DNA of 64,000 bases from Sinorhizobium garamanticum (GTDB lineage Bacteria > Pseudomonadota > Alphaproteobacteria > Rhizobiales > Rhizobiaceae): contig NZ_CP120373.1 in NCBI RefSeq assembly GCF_029892065.1, positions 62,001-126,000 of the forward strand, written 5' to 3'. A program made the position numbers and the translations under genes. A model generated the notes under the pieces. That model was not told the origin of the DNA. It did no database searches and worked only from the letters and a program-made list of their open reading frames with translations. Shown piece after piece: positions 55,126 to 63,345 of this stretch (position 1 is the first letter of the stretch; each line of letters opens with the position of its first letter).

Positions 55126-55594
55126 AGCGGACCGGTTCCAATCCTACTTCCAGCGGCCAGGTAACCAGGTAGTCCTCATAATCCTCGACATCGATACCAT
55201 CCTCCGCAACGGTGCGGCCCCGCACGGATATGCCTGCCGCATGGACGGTTTCCGGGTCGCCGGAGACGAGCGGATGCCACCAATAGAGATCCCTTCCCTC
55301 GCCGATCAGCCGATAGGCGCAGGTCGGCGGCAGCCATGAGATCTCGTGCACCACCTTCGGCGTCAGTTGGATGCAATCCGGGACAGTCGCCTGCCTGTTA
55401 TCGTAGTCCTTGCAGCGACAGCTTTCGCCATCGAGCAAAGTACAGCGGATCGAGGTCCAGGCGATCTCGCCCGAATCCCAATCCTCGAGCTTGTTCAGGC
55501 AACAGAGCCCACAGCCGTCACAGAGGCTTTCCCACTCGGCATTGCTCATTTCTTCAAGGCTTTTGGTTTTCCAGAAAGGCATTTCGCCCATCAT
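55124..55594 (-). CDS. YcgN family cysteine-cluster protein
   Basis: This protein of about 156 residues has the UPF0260/YcgN cysteine pattern: [32 protein letters not shown] and VPDCIQLTP. That arrangement probably holds a metal or an Fe-S cluster (CxxCxxCC type). It is soluble and conserved in proteobacteria with unknown function. Several ATGs are possible (55594, 55591, 55582); the [20 protein letters not shown] core begins at 55582. Confidence 0.9.
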   Translation of the reverse strand: MMGEMPFWKTKSLEEMSNAEWESLCDGCGLCCLNKLEDWDSGEIAWTSIRCTLLDGESCRCKDYDNRQATVPDCIQLTPKVVHEISWLPPTCAYRLIGEGRDLYWWHPLVSGDPETVHAAGISVRGRTVAEDGIDVEDYEDYLVTWPLEVGLEPVR

Positions 55595-55743
55595 GTCACA
55601 CTTTCGTCTGTTCCATGCCAACATGGAACATTTGCAGAAAATTGCCGGTTTTTTAAGGCCGGCAGCGCGATATGCAAGTAGATTGGAAACTCGCCCCGTG
55701 CAAATATCATAGTGGGCAAGCGAACCTTCGAGACGAGAACACC

Positions 55744-57927
55744 GTGCAGGAACCGAAGAAAGAGGACAACCGGCCGAAGAGGCGACACATCTTTCTCAGA
55801 ATCGATTCCTGGATCGACTCGACGGTGTGGAATGCGGGATTCCGGCTGGCTGAATGGTGGGAAGACACGACCATCTTCTTCCGGCGCTTTCGCGTACGCG
55901 GCTGGAAGAGAGCTGTTTTCGAAGTGCTTGGCGAAGCGGCGACGTGGGGAACGGCGGGCTCGGTGCTGATGCTGGCTCTGGCCCTGCCGGCATTCGAGGA
56001 AACCAAAGGCAATTGGCGCGCCCAAAGCGACTTTGCGGTGACCTTCCTCGACCGTTACGGCAATGAGATCGGCCACCGCGGTATCATCCATGAAGACTCG
56101 GTCCCGATCGACGAATTGCCGGACCATCTCATCAAGGCGGTTCTCGCCACCGAGGATCGGCGTTTCTTCGATCACTGGGGCATCGATTTTCTCGGCCTGG
56201 CGCGCGCCATGACCGAGAATGCCCGGGCGGGCGGCGTGGTCCAGGGTGGCTCGACCCTCACCCAACAGCTTGCCAAGAACCTGTTCCTGTCGAACGAACG
56301 TACGATCGAGCGCAAGATCAAGGAGGCCTTCCTCGCCGTCTGGCTGGAATCCAACCTGTCAAAGAAGGAAATCCTGGGCCTCTACCTCGACCGCGCCTAT
56401 ATGGGTGGCGGTACTTTCGGAGCGGCTGCGGCCGCGCAGTTCTATTTCGGCAAGGCGATCACAGACATCAGTCTCGCCGAATCCGCCATGCTCGCCGGCC
56501 TTTTCAAGGCGCCCGCCCGCTATGCGCCACACGTGAACCTGCCGGCCGCTCGCGGCCGCGCCAACGAGGTTCTCACCAACATGGTGCAGGGTGGGCTGAT
56601 GACCGAGGGCCAGGTGATTGCCGCCCGCCTCAATCCTGCAACGGTCGTCGATCGAGCCCAGGTCAAGGCGCCCGACTTCTTCCTAGACTGGGCCTTTGAA
56701 GAAGTCCAACGTATCGCCGCCCCCTTCGCGCAGCACTCTCTGATCGTGCGCACGACGATCGACATGGGCCTGCAACACGCGGCCGAGGATTCGGTCGAGT
56801 CGAGCCTCCGGCAATATGGCGAAAGTTATGAGGTGAAGCAGGGCGCTCTGGTCATGGTGGAAAACGGCGGTGCCGTACGTGCCATGGTCGGCGGCCGCGA
56901 CTATGGCGAAAGCCAGTTCAATCGGGCAACAAGGGCGCTGAGGCAGCCCGGCTCCTCCTTCAAGGTCTATACCTACGCCGCGGCGATGGAAAAGGGCATG
57001 ACCCCGGAGACGGTGGTGGTCGACGCTCCGATCACCTGGCGCGGCTGGTCGCCGCAGAACTACGCCCGCAAATATGCCGGTCGGATTACCTTGATGAACG
57101 CGCTGGCGAGATCGATCAATACGATCCCTGTCCGCCTCGCCAAGGACAAGCTTGGCACCGAGATCATTGCCGCCACCGCAAAGAGGATGGGCGTCGAAAC
57201 CCCCATCCGCACCGACAAGACCATGCCGCTCGGCACCTCCGAAGTGACCGTGCTCGACCAGGCGACGGCCTACGCCGTCTTTCCTGCGGGCGGCCTGCAG
57301 TCGCGGCGTCATGGCATCAGCCAGATCCTCAACTATGATGGCGACATCCTTTACGATTTCGGCCGCGATGCGCCTCAGGCGCAACGGGTTCTGAGCGAAC
57401 AGGCAGTCTCGTCGATGAACCGCATTCTCACCCAGATTCCGGTGATGGGCACTGCGCGGCGTGCAGCCCTCGACAACGGCATCGTCACCGGCGGCAAAAC
57501 GGGGACCACGCAGGCCTATCGCGATGCCTGGTTTATCGGCTTCACCGGCGACTACACCACAGCTGTCTGGTTCGGCAATGACGACTATACATCGACCAAC
57601 GAGATGACCGGCGGCTCGTTGCCGGCCATGACCTTCAAACGGCTGATGGATTATGCCGAACAGGGCATCGAGCACCGCGCGATCCCCGGCATCGACAACC
57701 CGCTTCCCGACGCGACCACGAAACCAGCAGAGGTGGCGGACGCAAAGCCCGATGAGAATGCCCTTCCGCCGCTTGTTCGCCCGCGTTCCCTCTCCGCCGA
57801 GGTGACCAGACTGTTGAAAGCGATCGGCGCGACGTTCGAAAAAGCCTCCCCGCTCAAAGCACCCGAAAAGAACTCCGGCAGGGTCGCAGTGCTTGAGACG
57901 CCTCCGGCGAGTGCCACAAGCGATTGA
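55744..57927 (+). CDS. Class A penicillin-binding protein (PBP1-type)
   Basis: This bifunctional peptidoglycan synthase has one membrane helix (about 66-83). The glycosyltransferase domain has E137 in [13 protein letters not shown] and [16 protein letters not shown]. The transpeptidase domain has S404-S-F-K407 (SxxK), SIN in LARSINTIP and K585-T-G-T588. The tail is Pro/Glu-rich. With the GTG start at 55744 ([10 protein letters not shown], 727 aa) the N-terminus is basic and cytoplasmic. An ATG at 55672 would add 24 residues of unlikely sequence; neither has a strong ribosome site. Confidence 0.94.
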   Translation: MQEPKKEDNRPKRRHIFLRIDSWIDSTVWNAGFRLAEWWEDTTIFFRRFRVRGWKRAVFEVLGEAATWGTAGSVLMLALALPAFEETKGNWRAQSDFAVTFLDRYGNEIGHRGIIHEDSVPIDELPDHLIKAVLATEDRRFFDHWGIDFLGLARAMTENARAGGVVQGGSTLTQQLAKNLFLSNERTIERKIKEAFLAVWLESNLSKKEILGLYLDRAYMGGGTFGAAAAAQFYFGKAITDISLAESAMLAGLFKAPARYAPHVNLPAARGRANEVLTNMVQGGLMTEGQVIAARLNPATVVDRAQVKAPDFFLDWAFEEVQRIAAPFAQHSLIVRTTIDMGLQHAAEDSVESSLRQYGESYEVKQGALVMVENGGAVRAMVGGRDYGESQFNRATRALRQPGSSFKVYTYAAAMEKGMTPETVVVDAPITWRGWSPQNYARKYAGRITLMNALARSINTIPVRLAKDKLGTEIIAATAKRMGVETPIRTDKTMPLGTSEVTVLDQATAYAVFPAGGLQSRRHGISQILNYDGDILYDFGRDAPQAQRVLSEQAVSSMNRILTQIPVMGTARRAALDNGIVTGGKTGTTQAYRDAWFIGFTGDYTTAVWFGNDDYTSTNEMTGGSLPAMTFKRLMDYAEQGIEHRAIPGIDNPLPDATTKPAEVADAKPDENALPPLVRPRSLSAEVTRLLKAIGATFEKASPLKAPEKNSGRVAVLETPPASATSD

Positions 57928-58023
57928 CTTTGTAGTCAAAAATCCGTTCCTTGACGAACGAACCGCCCACGCCGCGTGGCTTTCGCACATTGCCAGGCAA
58001 ACGAGATACGATAGAGCCGCTCC

Positions 58024-58611
58024 TTGTTTCGCATCCCCCTCCTCGTCGCTCTCGCTCTGATCGTCGCCTTTGGCGGTGGGATCACTTCAGCTGTCTGGGC
58101 GCTGAAGGCGACCGTCGGCTTCGGCTCGATCGCGATCGGCCCCTGGATCGCGTTCCCCGAGGCCCAGACGGCCTCGGCGGACCCCTACGCCAAGGCGCAC
58201 CGCGCCCGCGCCGGCGAGTTGCTCTTTGGGGGCGCGGAAGGGCTGATCTTTACGGCTGCGACGGACGACAGCGGCGCCCGCCTGTCGGCCGCCTGCTCCT
58301 ATGATATCTCGGGCATCACCCCGCCCGCCCGTTTCTGGACCCTCTATGCGACGACGTCGGAGGGCGTGACATTGCGGCCCGGAGCGGACCTGCCCTCCGG
58401 AGCGAACTCCTGGACGGTGCTGCGCGCCGAAGACAGCAGTTTCGTCGTTCACGCCTCGCCCGTCGCTCATCCGGAAAACTGGCTCGCCATCCGCCACAGC
58501 GGCAGCTTCAAGCTCGTACTCACCCTGCTCGATACACCGACCGCCGGTTCCTCGGGATTGATCGATCTAGCGATGCCAAAGATCGTCAAGACGGGGTGCG
58601 GAAATGCGTAG
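58024..58611 (+). CDS. DUF1214 domain membrane-anchored protein
   Basis: The 195-residue protein starts at TTG 58024 with a signal-anchor helix (LLVALALIVAFGGGITSAVWAL). A beta-rich DUF1214 domain follows: DPYAKAHRARAGELLFG, FWTLYAT and a C-terminal DLAMPKIVKTGCG. It overlaps the next gene by 8 bp. In other bacteria DUF1214 and DUF1254 parts are fused in one protein, so this pair is probably the split version acting together in the envelope. The function is unknown. Confidence 0.83.
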   Translation: MFRIPLLVALALIVAFGGGITSAVWALKATVGFGSIAIGPWIAFPEAQTASADPYAKAHRARAGELLFGGAEGLIFTAATDDSGARLSAACSYDISGITPPARFWTLYATTSEGVTLRPGADLPSGANSWTVLRAEDSSFVVHASPVAHPENWLAIRHSGSFKLVLTLLDTPTAGSSGLIDLAMPKIVKTGCGNA

Positions 58612-59149
58612 CACGCTGTTCGCCATTCTCGTCGGCCTGTTTGGCGCGGCCCTGCTGCATATCATTATCGTGCTTGCCCTGCCGCAATTCACCGGCCGGG
58701 ACGCCTATACGCGGGTGCTCGGCCTCCTCGAAATGGACAGCTTCTTCCCATTGACGGCAGAGCCGGGGGCGACCGGGCTCGACAACAGCGATCCCTATCT
58801 GCGAGCCGCCGTCTGCAGCTTTTCAATCGCGGAGGCGCCCTCGCGCTTCATTGCCCGCGGCGCGGTGCCGTTCTGGTCGCTTTCAGTCTTCGACAGCAAC
58901 TCGAACGAAGTGTTCAGCATGAACGACCATACGGCCGTCAACGGCAGTCTCGACTTGGTCGTCGCCACGCCTATCCAACTGGTCGAATTGCGCAAATCGC
59001 CCCCCGAAACGCTGGCTCAATCGATCATGATCGAGATGAAGGACGACGAGGGCTATGCAGTCCTGCGGGCTCTTGCCCCGCTCGACAGCTTCGAGGAACA
59101 GGTTCGCAATTTTCTCACCGAATCGAGCTGCGAGCCCTTCCGGCGTTAA
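58604..59149 (+). CDS. DUF1254 domain membrane-anchored protein
   Basis: The 181-residue protein has an N-terminal anchor (FAILVGLFGAALLHIIIVLALP) and a DUF1254 domain with DNSDPYLRAAVCSFSIAEAP and VPFWSLSVFDSNSNEVFSMNDHTA. Its start lies 8 bp inside the DUF1214 gene, so translation is coupled. The two proteins presumably form a complex on the periplasmic face. No enzymatic residues are assigned. Confidence 0.83.
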   Translation: MRSTLFAILVGLFGAALLHIIIVLALPQFTGRDAYTRVLGLLEMDSFFPLTAEPGATGLDNSDPYLRAAVCSFSIAEAPSRFIARGAVPFWSLSVFDSNSNEVFSMNDHTAVNGSLDLVVATPIQLVELRKSPPETLAQSIMIEMKDDEGYAVLRALAPLDSFEEQVRNFLTESSCEPFRR

Positions 59150-59435
59150 CGCGATACGGCCGGCACCGCCGCTTCCTGGTATCGCAGGGCTGCCCGCCCC
59201 ATTACCGCGCCGCGCGTCTCACCCCTCGCGCAAAGGAAAATGCAGGCGGCGCACCAATGTCGAGGGCATATTTGATTGCCGGGCAAACCGGAAGGTCCGA
59301 CATAGACCGGACGTACCCGATGACATTATGGTCGAAGATTTGGTGGAGGCGCCCGGTGTCCCGGGCATTGAAGTGACGACTTAAGTCACGCGGCCGCACC
59401 CGCGTAGGCAGCAGTGCCGCACGCTACAAATTAAA

Positions 59436-59606
59436 TTACTGCTTCTTGATCCGTGGTCCCGTCGGCGCCTTGGGCTGTGGTCCGCGACCGTCGAGACGCT
59501 CGTAGCGGATACCTGTAAACAACAGCACAGTGGCGCTGCCCGACTTCACGGGAGGCCTTCGCGGCCTTTGGACCTTGCGATCCTGCATTCTGATTACGTC
59601 TGCCAT
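59436..59606 (-). CDS. Small basic hypothetical protein (56 aa)
   Basis: ATG 59606 with GGAGACG 6 nt upstream opens a 56-residue frame (start MADVIRMQDRKVQRPRRPPV). It is rich in Arg, Lys and Pro with one short hydrophobic stretch (ATVLLFTGIRYE). No family is recognised; it may be a rhizobia-restricted protein. The in-frame open region upstream is not protein-like. Confidence 0.6.
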   Translation of the reverse strand: MADVIRMQDRKVQRPRRPPVKSGSATVLLFTGIRYERLDGRGPQPKAPTGPRIKKQ

Positions 59607-59940
59607 GCTCGTCTCCGTATTTCCATGAGACGGATGAACTACCGTACCGATTTCACCCTGCCCGCGGTGGGGCTGACGCATTTTCCAAAGGCTACATTCC
59701 CTGGACAGACGCGCCCTTCTCATCTGCTCCTTCTTCCGGCGACCCCGGACGTTGTTTCGGTTCACATCAGATGCCGGACCGATGATAGCCGGTCCATCTT
59801 GATTGAGCCATAGCCTAGTTAACACTATCTTAAACTCATCGTGCTTCCCCCTTTTTGGTGATCCATTCCCCTGACCGGCACACACGCCTCCCGCGCCGAG
59901 AGATCATTCGGCTTGCATGCAGTTGTATCGGGAAGTGTGG
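59607..59940. other. Intergenic region, no gene seen
   Basis: It lies between two minus-strand genes. It probably has the promoter of the 56-residue protein. I find no conserved frame or RNA fold. Confidence 0.45.
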
Positions 59941-60225
59941 TCAGCGCCTCGCAAGCACCCCGAACAGGAAAGCCACGCCGGCGACCGTCAGCAAGGTCGA
60001 GATCGGTTCGTCGCGAACGCGTTCCCGCACGCGCTCTGTCATCAACTCCGCCTCTCCCTGCACGACGGCCCTTGCACCGGTGCCGATGGCTGAAACCGTT
60101 TCCGTCAGCCGAGCGATCTCGGTTCTCAGGTCTGCAATCTGCGCTTCCAGTTCCGCCTGCGCGCTCGCAGTGCGTGCTTCAGCCTCCGTTTCCGCCCCGA
60201 CGGCTGCCAGCTTCTTCTCCGCCAT
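59941..60225 (-). CDS. DUF883 family (ElaB/YqjD-like) membrane-anchored protein
   Basis: The 94-residue protein has a long charged coiled coil (AELEAQIADLRTEIARLTETV), a conserved RDEPISTLLTVAGVAFLFGVLARR C-terminal anchor and no signal peptide, as in ElaB/YqjD/DUF883. Those proteins bind ribosomes in E. coli and are induced in stationary phase; that role is inferred from the family. Confidence 0.87.
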   Translation of the reverse strand: MAEKKLAAVGAETEAEARTASAQAELEAQIADLRTEIARLTETVSAIGTGARAVVQGEAELMTERVRERVRDEPISTLLTVAGVAFLFGVLARR

Positions 60226-60448
60226 TTCGTCGCTCCTTTTCTTCGCGCGATGTCAACGCGCCTAGGGAGGATTGGTTCCCGCGAAGCGACGCAAATCGAC
60301 TGAACCAAAAAGAGCGGACGGCAAATGCCGCCGCCCTCTCGAAAAACGTCTCTGGCCGTTCTCACTACCTGCGTGTCGTGCTCTGGTCTTCGAGCGGCCC
60401 GCCGCCGACAGAAGGCACGGCGCTTCAGTCGTTCTCACACAGACGGTC

Positions 60449-60561
60449 GTCGAAACCACACTCCGGCTGCTTCGCCCGTCTTCCGAGTGGGGTGTTCGCT
60501 GGATCAATCCGTCCCGCTCCATGCGAGCTAGCATTTGCGCCATCGGCGGCTGCTCGACCTG
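60449..60561 (-). pseudogene. MarR-family regulator fragment
   Basis: Reading leftwards from 60561, the frame gives QVEQPPMAQMLARMERDGLI and then QRTPHSEDGRSSR, a clear match to the recognition helix and wing of MarR proteins. A TAG lies at 60562-60564, directly upstream in this frame. No upstream dimerisation region exists because the cassette-like sequence begins about here. Downstream similarity fades after about 40 residues. It is the remnant of a regulator gene whose 5' part has been lost. Confidence 0.6.
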
Positions 60562-60607
60562 CTATTGACTGCCACAAACAAGGAAAGGTACGAATGTTCG
60601 TCAGCCC

Positions 60608-60664
60608 GTTTAACTTGCAGCTCGACACTGACGGCTCTGCCGCCGGTCAACCAGGGCGTCAGAA
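60608..60664. other. attC-type recombination site (left of cassette 1)
   Basis: GTTTAAC (RYYYAAC) at 60608 and GTCAGAA (degenerate GTTRRRY) at 60658 bound a 57-bp element with internal complementarity (TGACGGC and GCCGGTCA with a bulged G). The left half TAACTTGCAGCTCGAC is of the kind seen in known attC sites. A 26-codon frame starting at 60594 overlaps it and is probably fortuitous. Confidence 0.6.
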
Positions 60665-60670
60665 GGCCGC

Positions 60671-60991
60671 ATGAATCGCCCGAGATACCTCACGATTGCC
60701 GCAGTTTTGGCAGTGGTTCATCTATTGTTGGCGTTGAGCACTCTCCTCGTCAGTTTTTCCTTGGGAATGGGGCGCTTCGACTCGGGTGGCGATATGAGCC
60801 AACTCGAAAGTTTGGCCACGGCACTTTCGGACACGCTCCTTTCGCCCATCTCACATATACAAACCAAGGGGCTATCGTCCCTGCAACAATGGGCGGTCGT
60901 GCTTGGAAACAGCATTCTTTGGGGTGCTGTTCTTGCGGTGCCAGTATGGGCAGTGGCGCGACTGGTTAGGGGGAAACGTGCTGCCTTCTGA
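60671..60991 (+). CDS. Cassette-borne hypothetical membrane protein 1 (106 aa)
   Basis: The start has AAGG 5 nt upstream and lies 12 bp after the attC-type core site. The 106-residue product has two hydrophobic helices (LTIAAVLAVVHLLLALSTLL and ILWGAVLAVPVWAVARLV) around a soluble loop of about 45 residues. The TGA stop lies inside the box CCTTCTGAC, which is the exact complement of GTCAGAAGG at 60658-60666. This is the layout of an integron gene cassette. No family is recognised, and codon use differs from the neighbours. Confidence 0.65.
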   Translation: MNRPRYLTIAAVLAVVHLLLALSTLLVSFSLGMGRFDSGGDMSQLESLATALSDTLLSPISHIQTKGLSSLQQWAVVLGNSILWGAVLAVPVWAVARLVRGKRAAF

Positions 60992-61067
60992 CAACGCATT
61001 CGAGCGGACCGTGAAGCACCGTGGGCCGCGTCTGGCCGCCACATAGCCTCAAACTTAGCCGTTGGGC
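60984..61067. other. attC-type recombination site between cassettes 1 and 2
   Basis: The 84-bp element starts with CCTTCTGAC (complement of the 5' end of cassette 1) and continues ACAACGCATTCGAGCGGACC, a typical left half. After an inner dyad it ends with CTCAAACTTAGCCGTTGGGC. The last seven bases are a perfect GTTRRRY core. TTCGAG and CTCAAA pair at five of six positions. Confidence 0.7.
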
Positions 61068-61073
61068 GACAAC

Positions 61074-61391
61074 ATGAGAATGGCCTTGTCTAGACTATTG
61101 ATGATGATGAAATTTATTGCGCCCGCCCTCTATATCGTGGGAGCAATCGTTATCTGGCTAGATTTTTTAAGATCGAACCCTGATGGTCTCGCCAATATTT
61201 GGATTGCAATCTACACGTTTCCAATTGTCATAATCGGCACCTTTCTACTGCAAGGCGAATTCCCATATGTGCCTGGCCGCTACTATGAAGCGCACGCCTT
61301 CTACTTCTGGCCAAGTGTTGCCCTTCTTGCACTTGCATTATTTCTAATTTTCCACGCGTTGCAAAAAATTGCCAATCCGCCGGCCCAATAG
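61074..61391 (+). CDS. Cassette-borne hypothetical membrane protein 2 (105 aa)
   Basis: ATG 61074 lies 13 bp after the G of the GTTGGGC core site; the ORF reaches back to a TTG inside the core. Three hydrophobic helices are predicted (FIAPALYIVGAIVIWLDFL, IWIAIYTFPIVIIGTFLL and FYFWPSVALLALALFLIF). Base composition is clearly more AT-rich than the chromosome, pointing to foreign origin. The TAG stop lies within GCCCAAT, which matches the complement of GTTGGGC at six of seven bases. No family is recognised. Confidence 0.65.
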   Translation: MRMALSRLLMMMKFIAPALYIVGAIVIWLDFLRSNPDGLANIWIAIYTFPIVIIGTFLLQGEFPYVPGRYYEAHAFYFWPSVALLALALFLIFHALQKIANPPAQ

Positions 61392-61430
61392 ACCCAGAAC
61401 TCATTCGTCAATCGACCGAACGTCTGCTTT
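61383..61430. other. Truncated attC-like left half after cassette 2
   Basis: GCCCAAT followed by AGAACTCATTCGTCAATCGACC resembles the left half of an attC site. No matching right half or GTTRRRY core was found within the next 200 bp, so the array seems to be cut off here. Confidence 0.4.
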
Positions 61431-61698
61431 TCAATTGTCCGACCGGCGGCACCAGTGCTTCACCGATTTGCGGATCAGATAGAAGTGCATGTGGAGTCTT
61501 TAAGGCTGACGGCAGCTCGGGCGTCCGGCCTCTGTGGATCAAAGAAAATTCCGTTTCGCCACGACAGTGCCGCAAGCCTGAATAAAGCCCCAACGTCCAT
61601 AGTTAATGCTACGCTAACGTTTTAGATCTATTTTTGATGACGTGTGCCGTTCCGGGCCATCGGCGATGGCGATCGTGTTTTGCGTGCAAGGATAAATT
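61431..61698. other. Intergenic region after the cassette array
   Basis: No frame has both a ribosome site and protein character. AAGGATAAATT before 61699 is the ribosome-binding site for the next gene. The right end of the foreign segment cannot be set precisely. Confidence 0.45.
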
Positions 61699-62742
61699 GT
61701 GACGAACCGGTTTCGTGAGTTGGAGAGGCCGCAGACGGGCCGACTGAAGGACGTCGTGCTGATGGCGACCGTCACCGGCTTCGAGAGCCTTCGCATCCCG
61801 CGCAAGTCGGACATGAGGCAGTTTGCCGAGCTGTTCGAACCGCTTTTCCTCGGATCAAGCGACGAAGCGCGCCGGCAGGCGACCGCCGCGCTTTCGCAAT
61901 GTGCGCATGTGCCCGAGCCTGTCGCGCTGCTGATCGGCAGCATGCCGATTTCCATTGCCGCTACCTTTCTGATCCGATCGAAAGCAATTTCCGATCGGGT
62001 GCTGATTTCCATCATCCGTCGGCAAGGACCGGCCCATGCCAGCGCGATCGCGCACCGGGAAAATCTTTCGCCCTCGGTCGTCGATGCCCTGGTCGAGCAC
62101 CACCAGGCCATGTATCCGAGCGGGCAATCCGATGCGAATCAGCCGAGGACAAAAGCAGTAAGCCCGCCACCAGCCGGGGACAGCGCTTCTTCCGATCGCA
62201 TCGCACGCGAAGAAAAGCTGCGCGAGGAAATAAAGGCATTGGCGCGGGCCGAGCCGCGAGAACGTACGTCGCGCCTTCAGCCAATCGACGAGCTCCACCA
62301 GGCGTTGCTCATGCGGTTTGCCCGCAGTGGCGAAGCGGTTCTCTTCGCGACGGCTCTCGCCGACGCATTGCGATCGAGCCGAGCGCTTGCGGAGCGGATC
62401 CTTCTCGACATTTCAGGTCAGCAACTCGCCGTGACCCTTTCTGCACTTGAGTTCCCAGCCGGCGAGATCAATTCTCTGCTCGAGGCGCTCTATCCGCACC
62501 TTTCCGAAAGGCTCGGCGGCGGCACTCGCGCCACAGCCCTGATTGAGACGGTTGCGAGGAAAGTCAGCATCGAACGGGTGGAGGCCTGGCTTCGTGCGGA
62601 TGACCCTGGAGCCGGCGAGCCGGCCCGCTACGAGGCCCATTTCGCCGACAATCGTGCCTCCGATCCCCGCCAGCAGGAGGCTCGTCCAGCCGTGGCCCAT
62701 CGCAGCACCGCCGAGCCCGTGCGAGGGTTCGGGAGACGCTGA
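61699..62742 (+). CDS. DUF2336 domain protein
   Basis: The 347-residue protein starts at GTG 61699 with AAGGA 8 nt upstream. It is all-helical, with HEAT-like repeats typical of DUF2336 (FAELFEPLFLGSSDEARRQATAALSQCAHVPEPVALLI and ISIIRRQGPAHASAIAHRENLSPSVVDALVEH). A low-complexity Pro/Ala linker follows, then a second helical region. It has no signal peptide. The function is unknown. It stands alone, followed by a RIME1 element. Confidence 0.85.
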   Translation: MTNRFRELERPQTGRLKDVVLMATVTGFESLRIPRKSDMRQFAELFEPLFLGSSDEARRQATAALSQCAHVPEPVALLIGSMPISIAATFLIRSKAISDRVLISIIRRQGPAHASAIAHRENLSPSVVDALVEHHQAMYPSGQSDANQPRTKAVSPPPAGDSASSDRIAREEKLREEIKALARAEPRERTSRLQPIDELHQALLMRFARSGEAVLFATALADALRSSRALAERILLDISGQQLAVTLSALEFPAGEINSLLEALYPHLSERLGGGTRATALIETVARKVSIERVEAWLRADDPGAGEPARYEAHFADNRASDPRQQEARPAVAHRSTAEPVRGFGRR

Positions 62743-62760
62743 CCCTGCTTCGCCCCGCCT

Positions 62761-62866
62761 AGCGCATCGGCCCGAAAATCGGACCCGATTTTCGGAAAGC
62801 ACGATGCGTAGATTCAAAGAGTTACAGCGTCCTTTGTGCGTCCTTTAGGACGCACGGCGCTGTAAT
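62761..62866. repeat. RIME1-like element, inverted, complete
   Basis: The left dyad CCGAAAATCGG and CCGATTTTCGG is perfect. GATTCAAAGAGTTACAGCGTCC, GTGCGTCCTTTAGGACGCAC and GGCGCTGTA follow, the reverse complement of the other elements. It lies between the DUF2336 and DUF1491 genes. Confidence 0.75.
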
Positions 62867-62896
62867 GTTTCCCCATGGCTCCCTATGGCGGCTTCC

Positions 62897-63256
62897 TTAT
62901 CGCCGGGGATCGGCATTGTCGGCCACGACCTCGAAAAGACCATCGCAATCGTCCAGTTCGATTTCGACGATCCAGCAATCAGGATCGAAGCGGATCTCGG
63001 AGGAAAGCGCGCTGTCGATGTGATCCGCGTCCACATTCTGCAATCGTATCTCGAACTTGCGGCTCGTATCGGCTTCATCGTCGAAGAAATTCTGCGGCGC
63101 GGGCGCGTAGAGGGTCTCGCCCCCGAACCGCGAGCGCTGGCGAATGAAGATCGTGCCGGCCTCTTGCGCACCCTTGCGCAGTACGGCGGCATAGCCACCG
63201 ACGGCAAAGACGCGGCGTAGCAGGGAGGACACGAAGATATCGGATTTCAGGCGCAT
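62897..63256 (-). CDS. DUF1491 family protein
   Basis: The 119-residue protein starts MRLKSDIFVSSLLRRVFAVG and has AVLRKGAQEAGTIFIRQRS, GETLYAPAPQNFF and RFDPDCWIVEIELDD, the DUF1491 pattern found in alphaproteobacteria. It is a soluble alpha-beta protein of unknown function. ATG 63256 is chosen because the family starts here; the ribosome site is weak. It follows the peptidoglycan-binding gene on the same strand by 89 bp, probably as an operon. Confidence 0.88.
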   Translation of the reverse strand: MRLKSDIFVSSLLRRVFAVGGYAAVLRKGAQEAGTIFIRQRSRFGGETLYAPAPQNFFDDEADTSRKFEIRLQNVDADHIDSALSSEIRFDPDCWIVEIELDDCDGLFEVVADNADPRR

Positions 63257-63345
63257 TCGAGGCTGATACACGTGAGACCACCGGCATGCAATTGCTCGGG
63301 TAAAGCGCCGCCGCTGCGGTTGCGAACTCAGGCTGCCGGCGCGGC

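Noticed and set aside
59194..59240. Possible further RIME1 fragment (GCGCCGCGCGTCT... GCGCAAAGG)
   Set aside because: Only about 20 bases match and the inner dyad does not close (TCTCACCCCTC), so it may be chance.
60594..60673. 26-codon frame with AAGGA upstream, overlapping the next start codon
   Set aside because: It is the translation of the attC-type site itself (start MFVSPFNLQLDTDG). Such frames arise repeatedly from attC sequences, so it is not listed as a gene.
61408..61593. 61-codon minus-strand frame after cassette 2
   Set aside because: No ribosome site and no known family; it lies in a region of uncertain origin. I could not tell it from chance.
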